Positions 1-5,496 of a DNA stretch of 6,466 bases are shown piece after piece (the stretch's first letter is position 1; each line of letters begins with the position of its first letter). Source of the DNA: Methylotenera sp. (lineage in GTDB: Bacteria; Pseudomonadota; Gammaproteobacteria; Burkholderiales; Methylophilaceae); the NCBI GenBank assembly GCA_013816325.1, contig JACDEP010000127.1, positions 1 through 6,466 of the forward strand. The letters are read 5' to 3'. Under the pieces are notes generated by a model. The model saw only the letters and a program-made list of their open reading frames with translations, was not told the origin of the DNA and did not search any database. A program made the translations under genes and the position numbers.

Positions 1-82
1 GCAATATCTAGTGTTATCAATCTGTTTAAACTGATTTATTTATATAAATTCAGAACTCTACACATAGAGATATACAGATAGT

Positions 83-112
83 CTGACGAAAAAATAAGAT
101 ATGTCCTATAAA
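83..112 (+). promoter_or_regulatory. candidate sigma70-type promoter for the copper-storage gene
   Basis: CTGACG (83-88) and TATAAA (107-112) are separated by 18 nt and match the -35 and -10 consensus at 4 of 6 and 5 of 6 positions. The predicted start near 119 would give a leader of about 115 nt before the ATG at 235. The surrounding 1-120 is AT-rich and holds no convincing gene. Other TATA-like hexamers (41-46, 71-76) lack a good -35 partner. I saw no obvious CueR- or CsoR-type operator. The call rests on sequence match only. Confidence 0.35.
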
Positions 113-189
113 AGAAAAATGTGGTTCGCTTTATTCTGAACTTCTCGTTTCACTTTATGAGCCTTCTGGCTTATCTCTCGAAACGCCAA

Positions 190-221
190 AACGGCAGCCT
201 CTACGCTGCCGTTAACTTTTT
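190..221 (+). terminator. terminator-like hairpin just upstream of the copper-storage gene
   Basis: AACGGCAGC (190-198) pairs perfectly with GCTGCCGTT (205-213) around a 6-nt loop, giving a 9-bp GC-rich stem. AAC and five T's (217-221) follow, which is the form of a Rho-independent terminator. It ends only 2 nt before the GGAG ribosome site of the next gene. A weaker hairpin lies just upstream (157-163 with 168-174, loop TTCT, one G-T pair). It may end transcription from a gene left of the window, or act as an attenuator in the leader of the downstream gene. On the opposite strand the stem is followed by four T's, so it could work weakly both ways. Confidence 0.55.
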
Positions 222-234
222 CTGGAGACTACTC

Positions 235-576
235 ATGGCCTACGAACAATATCAATCCTGTATCGATACCTGTAAAAAAGCGATTGTTGCGACTGAAGCT
301 TGCATAGCCGCCTGTAGAAGTGAAGGGCATTCGACAATGATGCAACGTTGTATTGCCTTAGATACTGACTGTGCAGAGTTTTGTAAACTGGCTGTTAGGT
401 TTATGGAGCGAGATAGTGAATTCTCGGCATTGATTTGTGAAGACTGTGCAGCGGTATGTAAAGAATGTGGTGACGAATGCATCAAGCATCAAGTCAAGCA
501 TTGCCAGGATTGTGCAAAGGCATGTTACCTATGCATGGACGAATGCTTGAAAATGGTGTCAGTAGAAATTAATTAG
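235..576 (+). CDS. four-helix-bundle copper-storage protein, cytosolic Csp type (DUF326)
   Basis: This 113-residue protein holds 17 cysteines, at 9, 13, 23, 27, 39, 46, 50, 68, 71, 75, 78, 82, 90, 93, 97, 100 and 104. Most are spaced as CxxxC or CxxC along predicted helices. This is the hallmark of Csp copper-storage proteins, in which cysteines line the core of a four-helix bundle and bind many Cu(I) ions. No signal peptide or Tat motif is present, so it resembles the cytosolic Csp3 form rather than exported Csp1. Csp3 of Methylosinus has a similar cysteine number as I recall it. I chose ATG 235 because GGAG (224-227) sits 7 nt upstream. The frame stays open back to a GTG at 121, but that would code through a terminator-like hairpin. 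The stop codon overlaps the first unit of the repeat array. Copper storage is inferred from the family; storage of another soft metal is possible. Confidence 0.88.
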   Translation: MAYEQYQSCIDTCKKAIVATEACIAACRSEGHSTMMQRCIALDTDCAEFCKLAVRFMERDSEFSALICEDCAAVCKECGDECIKHQVKHCQDCAKACYLCMDECLKMVSVEIN

Positions 577-665
577 TTTTGGGACCGAGCTTGGGGACTT
601 AGTTTGGGATCCTAGTTTGGTCACGAGCTTGGTACCGAGTATTAAACTTCTAGTTTTGTGTACCC
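575..665. repeat. degenerate tandem array of 12-14 nt units between two convergent genes
   Basis: Five units align on a consensus near AGYTTGGGNACCN: 575-587, 588-600, 601-613, 614-625 and 626-637. Two decayed units follow at 638-651 and 652-665. The array starts inside the stop codon of the copper-storage gene and ends inside the last codons of the DUF1993 gene, so it fills the whole convergent gap. Unit junctions form imperfect loop-free palindromes, for example around GGATCC (607-612) and GGTACC (631-636). No T-tract follows on either strand, so it is not a standard intrinsic terminator. I recall dispersed repeats built on CTTGGGAAC in other bacterial genomes; a link to these is an inference. 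Confidence 0.6.
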
Positions 666-1156
666 AGAAAGTCTGGTTTTCCAAGTTCCACGCCATTATG
701 CCGTAAGATATTGTACGCAGTGGTAACGTGGAAATAGACATTCGGCAAAACCCAGTAAAGCAAATAATCTTGCCCTTTGAAGTGCATATCTACCTTACGG
801 ACATTGATGGTAATGTCTTTGGTTTCCGCACTTTCGAATTGTGCCGCACTTACCGTTTCTAAAAAAGCGAGAGTTTTGGCAATGCGAGCCTGTAATTCTT
901 CAAATGTAGTTTCAGTATCCTCATATTTAGGAATCTCCACTCCCGCAAGTCTTGCAACCCCGCCTTTACTCATGTCCGTAGCTATCTGCACTTGGCGTAT
1001 CAATGGGAACATATCAGGGAAAAGCCTAAAATTTAACAGTACACCATGTTCAATATTTTTGATGTTTGCATACTCTTCGCCTTTTTTTAGTATGGCAGAA
1101 AGGCTGTTAAGCACACGTTTTAAAGGGGTCACAGTTGCATCAAAAATATTCAACAT
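650..1156 (-). CDS. DUF1993 family protein
   Basis: This 168-residue protein has the typical DUF1993 pattern. Its core is LNFRLFPDMFPLIRQVQIA (42-60), then a GGVARLAGVEIPKYEDTE stretch (65-82), an ELQARIAKTLAFL helix (87-99) and a C-terminal YFHVTTAYNILRHNGVELGK segment (141-160). Its length is normal for the family. I recall DUF1993 as part of the DinB-like four-helix clan, whose members often bind a metal through histidines; H37, H143 and H153 are candidates but this is not shown. No biochemical role is known to me. I start at ATG 1156 because a GGA lies a few bases upstream; a TTG at 1165 would add three residues but lacks a ribosome site. It follows cfa by 33 nt with no terminator, so the two are probably co-transcribed. 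No signal peptide or membrane segment is seen. Confidence 0.85.
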   Translation of the reverse strand: MLNIFDATVTPLKRVLNSLSAILKKGEEYANIKNIEHGVLLNFRLFPDMFPLIRQVQIATDMSKGGVARLAGVEIPKYEDTETTFEELQARIAKTLAFLETVSAAQFESAETKDITINVRKVDMHFKGQDYLLYWVLPNVYFHVTTAYNILRHNGVELGKPDFLGTQN

Positions 1157-1189
1157 AAAATCCAATTCTATAAATTAAGGTCATAAAAA

Positions 1190-2386
1190 CTAATCATACA
1201 TGTAGCGGCGTGACCAAGGGATAGTATCTGCTATGCGATCCGCCTTATGGCAAACCAGTTGGTAAATAGACATCTGGTCATGTTTGAAAGAATAAGCGCA
1301 GCCTGCTAAATAAAGTCGCCAGGCACGATAGCGCTCGGGGTCTATAAGCTGCTGAACGGCGTCAGCATTTTTTTCAAAATTATCGGCCCAGAGAGAAAGC
1401 GTACGGGCATAATGGCGACGCAGATTTTCTGCATCGAATACTTCCAAGCCGCCTTCTTGCAATGCAGTAATAGCCTGACCGACATGCGGCAGTTCACCAT
1501 TTGGAAAGATATATTTATCGATAAAATCGCTGGCACCGAGGTTGGTATCTTTCATATCCGTACTTACTGAAGTAATGCCATGATTCATAGCAATACCGTC
1601 ATCTACCAGTAAGTCACGAATAATACGGAAATACTCTACTAAGTGTTTGCGACCCACATGCTCAAACATACCGACGCTGGTGATGCGGTCAAATTTTCCA
1701 CTGATATCACGATAGTCTTGCAGGCGAATCTCTACTCGATCTTCCAAGCCAGCGGCTTTAACGTGTTCTCTAGCCAGCGCACATTGATTTTCAGAAAGAG
1801 TAATGCCCACACATTTCACATCAAATTTTTGGGCAGCTCGTATAACCAAAGCGCCCCAACCGCAGCCGATATCCAACAAAGTTTGACCAGGTTGTAACTG
1901 TATTTTGGTGAGGATGTGGTCGATTTTCTTAATCTGCGCTTCTTCCAGCGTTTCATCGCCATACTCAAAATAAGCACAAGAGTAGACCATATTCGGATCT
2001 AGCCAAAGTTTGTAGAACTCGTTGGAAACATCATAGTGGAACTGGATAGATTGCAGATCGCTTTTACGGGTATGTGGAAAATAGTCCGTAAAAAAGCGCA
2101 GTTTGTTCATATTGACATTGCGGGCTATGGAAAACCCCAGCTCAATAATATCGCTGAGCTTACCTTCAAAATCAATTTTCCCCCGTACATAAGCCTCGCC
2201 CAGCTTGCTCATGCTGGGTGCGAGAAGGTCCGAAATAAAGCTAGGGTCTTTGATATGAATAGTGATGGGCGGTGAATCAACCTTGCCAAAATCCAGATGC
2301 TGGCCATTCCAGAGCACAAAGCGCGCCTGGATATCCGTCTGCTCTCTGACTTTTGAAGCCCACTGCATTAGCTTCTTCTGCAACAT
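1190..2386 (-). CDS. cfa: cyclopropane-fatty-acyl-phospholipid synthase
   Basis: Cfa transfers a methylene group from S-adenosylmethionine to the double bond of unsaturated acyl chains in membrane phospholipids, a change linked to acid and stationary-phase stress. The 398-residue protein is complete and close to the E. coli enzyme (382). An N-terminal lipid-binding region (about 1-105) precedes the class I methyltransferase domain with HYDVSNEFY (117-125) and the SAM loop LLDIGCGWG (170-178). Residues matching the E. coli bicarbonate/active site are all present: C137 in YSCAYF, E242 in MFEHVG, H269 and I271 in NHGI, and Y326 in RRHYARTL. ATG 2386 is preferred over a TTG at 2398 because GGA (2393-2395, complement) sits 7 nt before it. 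The gene has its own candidate promoter in the 106-nt gap after the MFS gene and runs into DUF1993. Confidence 0.95.
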   Translation of the reverse strand: MLQKKLMQWASKVREQTDIQARFVLWNGQHLDFGKVDSPPITIHIKDPSFISDLLAPSMSKLGEAYVRGKIDFEGKLSDIIELGFSIARNVNMNKLRFFTDYFPHTRKSDLQSIQFHYDVSNEFYKLWLDPNMVYSCAYFEYGDETLEEAQIKKIDHILTKIQLQPGQTLLDIGCGWGALVIRAAQKFDVKCVGITLSENQCALAREHVKAAGLEDRVEIRLQDYRDISGKFDRITSVGMFEHVGRKHLVEYFRIIRDLLVDDGIAMNHGITSVSTDMKDTNLGASDFIDKYIFPNGELPHVGQAITALQEGGLEVFDAENLRRHYARTLSLWADNFEKNADAVQQLIDPERYRAWRLYLAGCAYSFKHDQMSIYQLVCHKADRIADTIPWSRRYMYD

Positions 2387-2400
2387 GATCGCGTCCAATC

Positions 2401-2429
2401 AGTATGAAAATAACTACAGATAAAGACAA
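2401..2429 (-). promoter_or_regulatory. candidate promoter of cfa
   Basis: Read on the minus strand, TTGTCT (2424-2429) and CATACT (2401-2406) lie 17 nt apart and each match the sigma70 consensus at 4 of 6 positions. Transcription would start around 2393-2396, giving a very short leader of about 10 nt before ATG 2386. The 106-nt gap to the upstream MFS gene shows no clear terminator, so cfa may also be reached by read-through. The E. coli cfa gene has a sigma70 and a sigmaS promoter; I cannot tell the two apart here. Confidence 0.35.
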
Positions 2430-2492
2430 TGGCTGGCTGCAAAAGTTACATAAAGAAGCCAAATTAAGAACTTTGCTAGTGTAAAAATGGCT

Positions 2493-3719
2493 TTAATGCA
2501 ATTGATCGAGTTCCAGCTTACACAGTTTTGGCGCCAGTTTAGCGGTGATACCTACAACAGATAGCGTCATTATGCCGCCGAATATTACGGATGGCACCAA
2601 GCCCAGTAAGCGTGCGGCAAGGCCGGATTCAAAAGCGCCTAATTCATTAGACGAGCCAATGAATATGCCATTAATAGCAGAAACCCGGCCACGCATGGTG
2701 TCAGGTGTTGCCAGCTGCATAATAGTTTGGCGCATCACTACGGAAATGCCATCCAGCACGCCGGAAAGCAATAATATAAAAGCCGCGACCCAGAAGTAAG
2801 TGGTGAGTGCAAAGCTGATGATACAAACCCCAAAGCCCGCCACGGCGCCTAATAACCAGCGACCTGCATGTTTGTTAAGTGGATGACGTGTAAGCCACAG
2901 GCCGGTAAAGATCGCGCCCACCGCTGGGGCAGCGCGTAATATGCCTAAGCCTTCCGGACCCAAGTGATATACATCTTGGATGAACGCCGGCAGTAGCGTT
3001 ACCGCACCGCCGAATAATACCGCGAACATATCCAGTGAAAGCGCACCCAAAATAATCTGATTGCTGAACACAAAACGCAACCCTTGCGCAATGCTAGTAA
3101 ATACCGTCGGACTATCTTCATCGGCAACCGGCTCTTTAACCTTGAGTGTCCACATGGCAATTGCTGAGCCCACACATAGTGCCGTGGCTACAGCGTAAGC
3201 AGTGGACTTGCTGGCAAAACCAACGAGCAAGCCACCAATGGCTGGGCCAAATACCAAGCCAGCCTGGAATATGGCGCTGCCGATACCGGAAGCGCGGGCA
3301 TACTCTTCACGCGGCAAAATGATAGCGAAAAGCGTGCTGTAACTCGGTGCGATAAACGCGCGGGCAATACCTGTGAAAGTAATGGAACCATAGATCCATA
3401 GGCTAGCATTGCCGGATATCCAGCCCATTGATAGTGCGGTAAGCGTGAATGCGTTGATGGCCAATAAGCTACCCGCCAGCATCCCGAAAAAGCGACGTGA
3501 GCATAAGTGATCTACGGCGTGCCCGGCAAACAATGCAGTGGCGAAATACGGAATCACCTCGGCCAGGCCGATTAAACCTAAAGCCAACGTATCGTGAGTG
3601 ATTTCATAAATATGCCAGCCGACTACGACTGCCATAATCTGGTAAGCCAGTACGATTTGGATACGGAACGCTAGAAGTTTAAGGAAAGCGTACTGGTGAT
3701 TGCGAAAAATTTGGTTCAT
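2493..3719 (-). CDS. major facilitator superfamily transporter, EntS-like (MFS_3 type)
   Basis: This 408-residue protein is hydrophobic throughout, with about 12 membrane helices arranged as two halves around a polar loop (about 193-210, KVKEPVADEDSP). The motif GHAVDHLCSRRF (66-77) between helices 2 and 3 corresponds to MFS motif A. The PDTMRGRVSAINGIF segment (339-353) is typical of the EntS-like group, in which EntS exports enterobactin in E. coli. It should act in the inner membrane as a proton-driven exporter; the substrate is unknown, and no siderophore genes are visible nearby. ATG 3719 is chosen because it gives the usual N-terminus for the family; neither it nor a TTG at 3746 has a good ribosome site. 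It is the first gene of a same-strand run with cfa and DUF1993. Confidence 0.88.
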   Translation of the reverse strand: MNQIFRNHQYAFLKLLAFRIQIVLAYQIMAVVVGWHIYEITHDTLALGLIGLAEVIPYFATALFAGHAVDHLCSRRFFGMLAGSLLAINAFTLTALSMGWISGNASLWIYGSITFTGIARAFIAPSYSTLFAIILPREEYARASGIGSAIFQAGLVFGPAIGGLLVGFASKSTAYAVATALCVGSAIAMWTLKVKEPVADEDSPTVFTSIAQGLRFVFSNQIILGALSLDMFAVLFGGAVTLLPAFIQDVYHLGPEGLGILRAAPAVGAIFTGLWLTRHPLNKHAGRWLLGAVAGFGVCIISFALTTYFWVAAFILLLSGVLDGISVVMRQTIMQLATPDTMRGRVSAINGIFIGSSNELGAFESGLAARLLGLVPSVIFGGIMTLSVVGITAKLAPKLCKLELDQLH

Positions 3720-3945
3720 GTAAGGCGTTATTTTTGTAAATAGCAATGAATAGCTATTTTAATGGTTGGCGGCATTATTGCCTAAATGATTGTTGCGACG
3801 CTTTGATACTAAAGCCAGATGCGATTAGTTCAACCTATATCATTCGTAGGTAGTCTGGGTAATTCTTATTGATTACGTTAAACTTCCATAGTTAGTGCAG
3901 TGAATAAGGTAGTAAGCGTGCTAAACCCACGCCGATGAGTCGTCA

Positions 3946-3974
3946 TTGACCTAGTGTGACTCTGCCGATATAGA
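3946..3974 (+). promoter_or_regulatory. candidate sigma70 promoter upstream of the fasciclin gene
   Basis: TTGACC (3946-3951) and TATAGA (3969-3974) stand exactly 17 nt apart and match the consensus hexamers at 5 of 6 and 4 of 6 positions. This is the best promoter match in the window. The predicted start near 3981 lies about 190 nt before the fasciclin ATG. It would drive either a long leader or a separate small RNA. A second TTGACT at 4075-4080 has no acceptable -10 at normal spacing. Confidence 0.45.
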
Positions 3975-4120
3975 TTAGGCGCACTAACCTTTGCTTCTTT
4001 GCAGAAATATTTCGTAACAATGTCAACCTGCTCGCAAAGGCTGACGTTTAGCCCTGTACAAAGAAGTTTCACATTTGACTCTCGACATCGTGACGCAATC
4101 GTGTAAGCTCTCGCTGCCTT

Positions 4121-4135
4121 CATGCCAGTGGCATG
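4121..4135. promoter_or_regulatory. 15-nt palindrome, possible operator
   Basis: CATGCCA (4121-4127) and TGGCATG (4129-4135) form a perfect inverted repeat around a single G. It lies 37-51 nt before the fasciclin start codon, a normal place for an operator or leader hairpin. With a 1-nt centre it suits a dimeric DNA-binding protein better than an RNA hairpin, although a smaller loop-opened hairpin could form. I do not recognise the regulator. Confidence 0.3.
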
Positions 4136-4171
4136 CAATTAGCGTACTAATCAATTTACTTAAGGAATGTT

Positions 4172-4654
4172 ATGAAAAAAGTATTACTTGCCTCAGTATT
4201 GGCTTTAGCTTTTACCAATGCGGCTTATGCAGATGACCTCGTTGACTCAGCAATTGCTGACGGTTCTTTGAAAACTTTTGTTAGCGCAGTGAAAGCTGCC
4301 GGTTTAGAAGCGACTTTAAAAGGCGCTGGCCCTTTTACCGTATTTGCACCAAACGATGCAGCATTTGCTAAATTGCCAAAAGCAAAACTGGATGCATTGT
4401 TAAAAGATAAAGACGCACTCGCTAAATTATTGAACGCACACATTGTTGCGGCAAAATTAACGAGCGCTGATGTCCAAGCGGGTAAAGTTAAATCAGTTGA
4501 GGGTCATGAATTGAAACTTGATGTTACTGAAGGCATTAAAGTGGATGGCGCGGCGGCAGTTGGCGGCGGCGATATCAAGGCAGATAATGGTGAAATCCAT
4601 ATTATCGATTCAGTATTGCTTCAAGGCAAAGCAAGCAAAAAGAAATCTAGCTAA
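4172..4654 (+). CDS. secreted fasciclin (FAS1) domain protein
   Basis: This 160-residue protein starts with a clear Sec signal peptide: MKK, a hydrophobic core, and a likely cut after AYA (20/21). A single FAS1 domain fills the rest. Diagnostic parts are the H1 motif PFTVFAPNDAAFAKLP (54-69), the central LLNAHIVAAKL (86-96, matching the conserved YH region), and the H2 motif NGEIHIIDSVLL (139-150). FAS1 domains mediate adhesion or matrix binding, and small bacterial single-domain forms are secreted or periplasmic; the exact role here is unknown. The tail ends in a lysine-rich KASKKKSS. AAGGA (4162-4166) sits 5 nt before the ATG, a strong ribosome site. The gene appears monocistronic, with a promoter far upstream and its own terminator. 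The mature part is rich in Ala and Lys, common for this group. Confidence 0.95.
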   Translation: MKKVLLASVLALAFTNAAYADDLVDSAIADGSLKTFVSAVKAAGLEATLKGAGPFTVFAPNDAAFAKLPKAKLDALLKDKDALAKLLNAHIVAAKLTSADVQAGKVKSVEGHELKLDVTEGIKVDGAAAVGGGDIKADNGEIHIIDSVLLQGKASKKKSS

Positions 4655-4684
4655 ACAATCAGTTAAGTATTGAGTTTCAGGTTG

Positions 4685-4718
4685 AACGGGTAATGACTTA
4701 AAGTCTTACCCGTTTTTT
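4685..4718 (+). terminator. intrinsic terminator of the fasciclin gene
   Basis: AACGGGTAA (4685-4693) pairs with TTACCCGTT (4706-4714). An inner GACT/AGTC stem (4695-4698 with 4702-4705) follows a one-base bulge and closes a 3-nt loop. Six T's (4713-4718) overlap and follow the stem. It starts 30 nt after the fasciclin stop codon. The other strand has no T-run after the stem, so it probably does not serve the convergent glycosylase gene well. Confidence 0.9.
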
Positions 4719-4757
4719 ATTGCTTCTATAGGGTCCTTTAGCCTACTTATATTTGGT

Positions 4758-5375
4758 CTATTTAGGGAATTGCCATAGATACCAGCTAGCAATCGTTCTA
4801 TGCGGGCTCCAAGCTTTGGCGATTTCGATAATTTCTTTGCGATTTGGCGCGTGCTCCAGCTTTTTCAAGCGTTTGTAACCTTGTACCACGCCAAAATCAT
4901 CGGCTGGCAAAACATCAGGTCGATTCAAGGTAAAGATTAGCAGCATTTCTACCGTCCATCGCCCGATCCCTTTTAAAACCACCAAGCGATTGATGAGTTC
5001 TTCATCAGGCATGACGTCAGCCTCAGCTCGCGTGGGGACGAGGCCACTCAAGGCGCCCTCGGCTATGCCTTTTATGGTTTCTATCTTGCGGCCCGAAAAT
5101 CCACAAGTACGCAATACATCAAAGTGGGTTTTCAATAACTCAGCCGGGCTTGGGAAGCTGCCGCCATAGAGGTCTGCGAATCGCCCGATAATCGCATCCC
5201 CAGCCTTGCCATGCAATTGCTGGTAGGCTACTGCACGTACCAAAGCTTCAAAGGGCTCACGCTCCGGCTTGGATTCAAAACTGCAGGGCCCTACCGTAGC
5301 GATTAATGTCGCCCAGTCTGAATCCAAACTGCTTAGAAAATCCGTAGCGGCTTGATATTTGTTAGCTACATTCAT
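4758..5375 (-). CDS. DNA-3-methyladenine glycosylase, AlkA/Mag1-like HhH-GPD family
   Basis: The enzyme removes alkylated bases such as 3-methyladenine from DNA, starting base excision repair. The 205-residue protein carries the HhH-GPD core. AVAYQQLHGKAGDAI (48-62) forms the conserved early helices, LKGIGRWTVEMLLIF (134-148) the helix-hairpin-helix, and LPADDFGV (156-163) holds the catalytic aspartate, D160 by alignment with D238 of E. coli AlkA. It lacks the N-terminal TBP-like domain of E. coli AlkA (282 residues) and is thus closer in build to the short Mag1-type enzymes. No iron-sulfur cysteine cluster follows, unlike EndoIII. ATG 5375 has no Shine-Dalgarno, but a perfect TATAAT lies 6 nt upstream, which hints at a leaderless message. 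It is divergent from ada across 121 nt with an Ada-box match, so alkylation-induced expression is likely. Confidence 0.92.
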   Translation of the reverse strand: MNVANKYQAATDFLSSLDSDWATLIATVGPCSFESKPEREPFEALVRAVAYQQLHGKAGDAIIGRFADLYGGSFPSPAELLKTHFDVLRTCGFSGRKIETIKGIAEGALSGLVPTRAEADVMPDEELINRLVVLKGIGRWTVEMLLIFTLNRPDVLPADDFGVVQGYKRLKKLEHAPNRKEIIEIAKAWSPHRTIASWYLWQFPK

Positions 5376-5381
5376 GATTTA

Positions 5382-5387
5382 ATTATA
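5382..5387 (-). promoter_or_regulatory. perfect -10 box (TATAAT) of the glycosylase gene
   Basis: On the minus strand TATAAT is followed by six bases and then the ATG at 5375. Transcription would start about 7 nt downstream, at or next to the A of the start codon. The hexamer at normal -35 distance (5405-5410, ACTTTA) is poor, which suits an activator-dependent promoter. The Ada-box match at 5415-5427 lies just upstream of it. Confidence 0.45.
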
Positions 5388-5414
5388 GCTGTAACCATAG
5401 CCATTAAAGTATTG

Positions 5415-5427
5415 AATTCAAAAGCAA
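5415..5427 (+). promoter_or_regulatory. Ada box candidate in the shared glycosylase/ada promoter region
   Basis: AAT (5415-5417), six bases, then GCAA (5424-5427) fit the A-box/B-box pattern AAT-N6-GCAA bound by methylated Ada. Against the E. coli ada site as I recall it (AATTAAAGCGCAAG), 11 of 14 bases agree. It lies 69 nt before the ada start codon and 39 nt before the glycosylase start codon, with the box oriented toward ada. A -10-like TAATTT at 5459-5464 would place the box near -50 for ada. For the glycosylase the box would sit around -46. One site could therefore serve both genes. Confidence 0.5.
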
Positions 5428-5496
5428 GGTTCGGAGTGTATGGCCAAGGAATTGTTGGTAATTTAAGCTTTCCAATGTGTATGATGAGACATCCCC

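Larger units (their letters stand above)
3720..4171. other. 452-nt intergenic region between divergent MFS and fasciclin genes
   Basis: I see no credible gene here; the longest open frame (3878-4138, minus) has no family resemblance or ribosome site. The region carries the promoter at 3946-3974 and several inverted repeats between it and the fasciclin gene: CTTCTTTG (3994-4001) with CAAAGAAG (4059-4066), CCTTTGC (3988-3994) with GCAAAGG (4034-4040), the palindrome GAAATATTTC (4004-4013), and a 15-nt palindrome at 4121-4135. The two long-range pairs share one base (3994) and overlap in span, so they would compete as RNA. A short GGCA/TGCC hairpin lies at 3771-3782. No clear promoter for the MFS gene was found. 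Confidence 0.6.

Noticed and set aside
624..639. CGAGCTTGGTACCGAG resembles a stretch of common cloning-vector polylinkers, with GGATCC also nearby.
   Set aside because: The flanking bases do not continue the polylinker, and the match falls within a regular series of similar 12-14 nt units. Chance or repeat origin explains it better than vector contamination.
575..665. CRISPR-like array.
   Set aside because: Units are 12-14 nt and directly adjacent, with no spacers.
559..741. Minus-strand open frame with a TKL-type repeated peptide.
   Set aside because: It comes from the DNA repeats and the 3' end of DUF1993 in another frame; no start signals.
777..1178. Plus-strand open frame of 133 codons.
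   Set aside because: It lies antisense to the well-supported DUF1993 gene and has no family resemblance.
4075..4107. TTGACT as a -35 closer to the fasciclin gene.
   Set aside because: No acceptable -10 at 16-18 nt; the only TA-containing candidate is about 21 nt away.
3878..4138. Minus-strand open frame of 86 codons in the MFS/fasciclin gap.
   Set aside because: No ribosome site, no recognisable family, and it overlaps the promoter and palindrome; composition looks non-coding.
5452..5485. TATGAT (5480-5485) as the ada -10 box.
   Set aside because: It would leave a leader of about 5 nt, and the best -35-like hexamer (TTGGTA) is 19 nt away. It is too far from the Ada box for the usual activation geometry, though not excluded.
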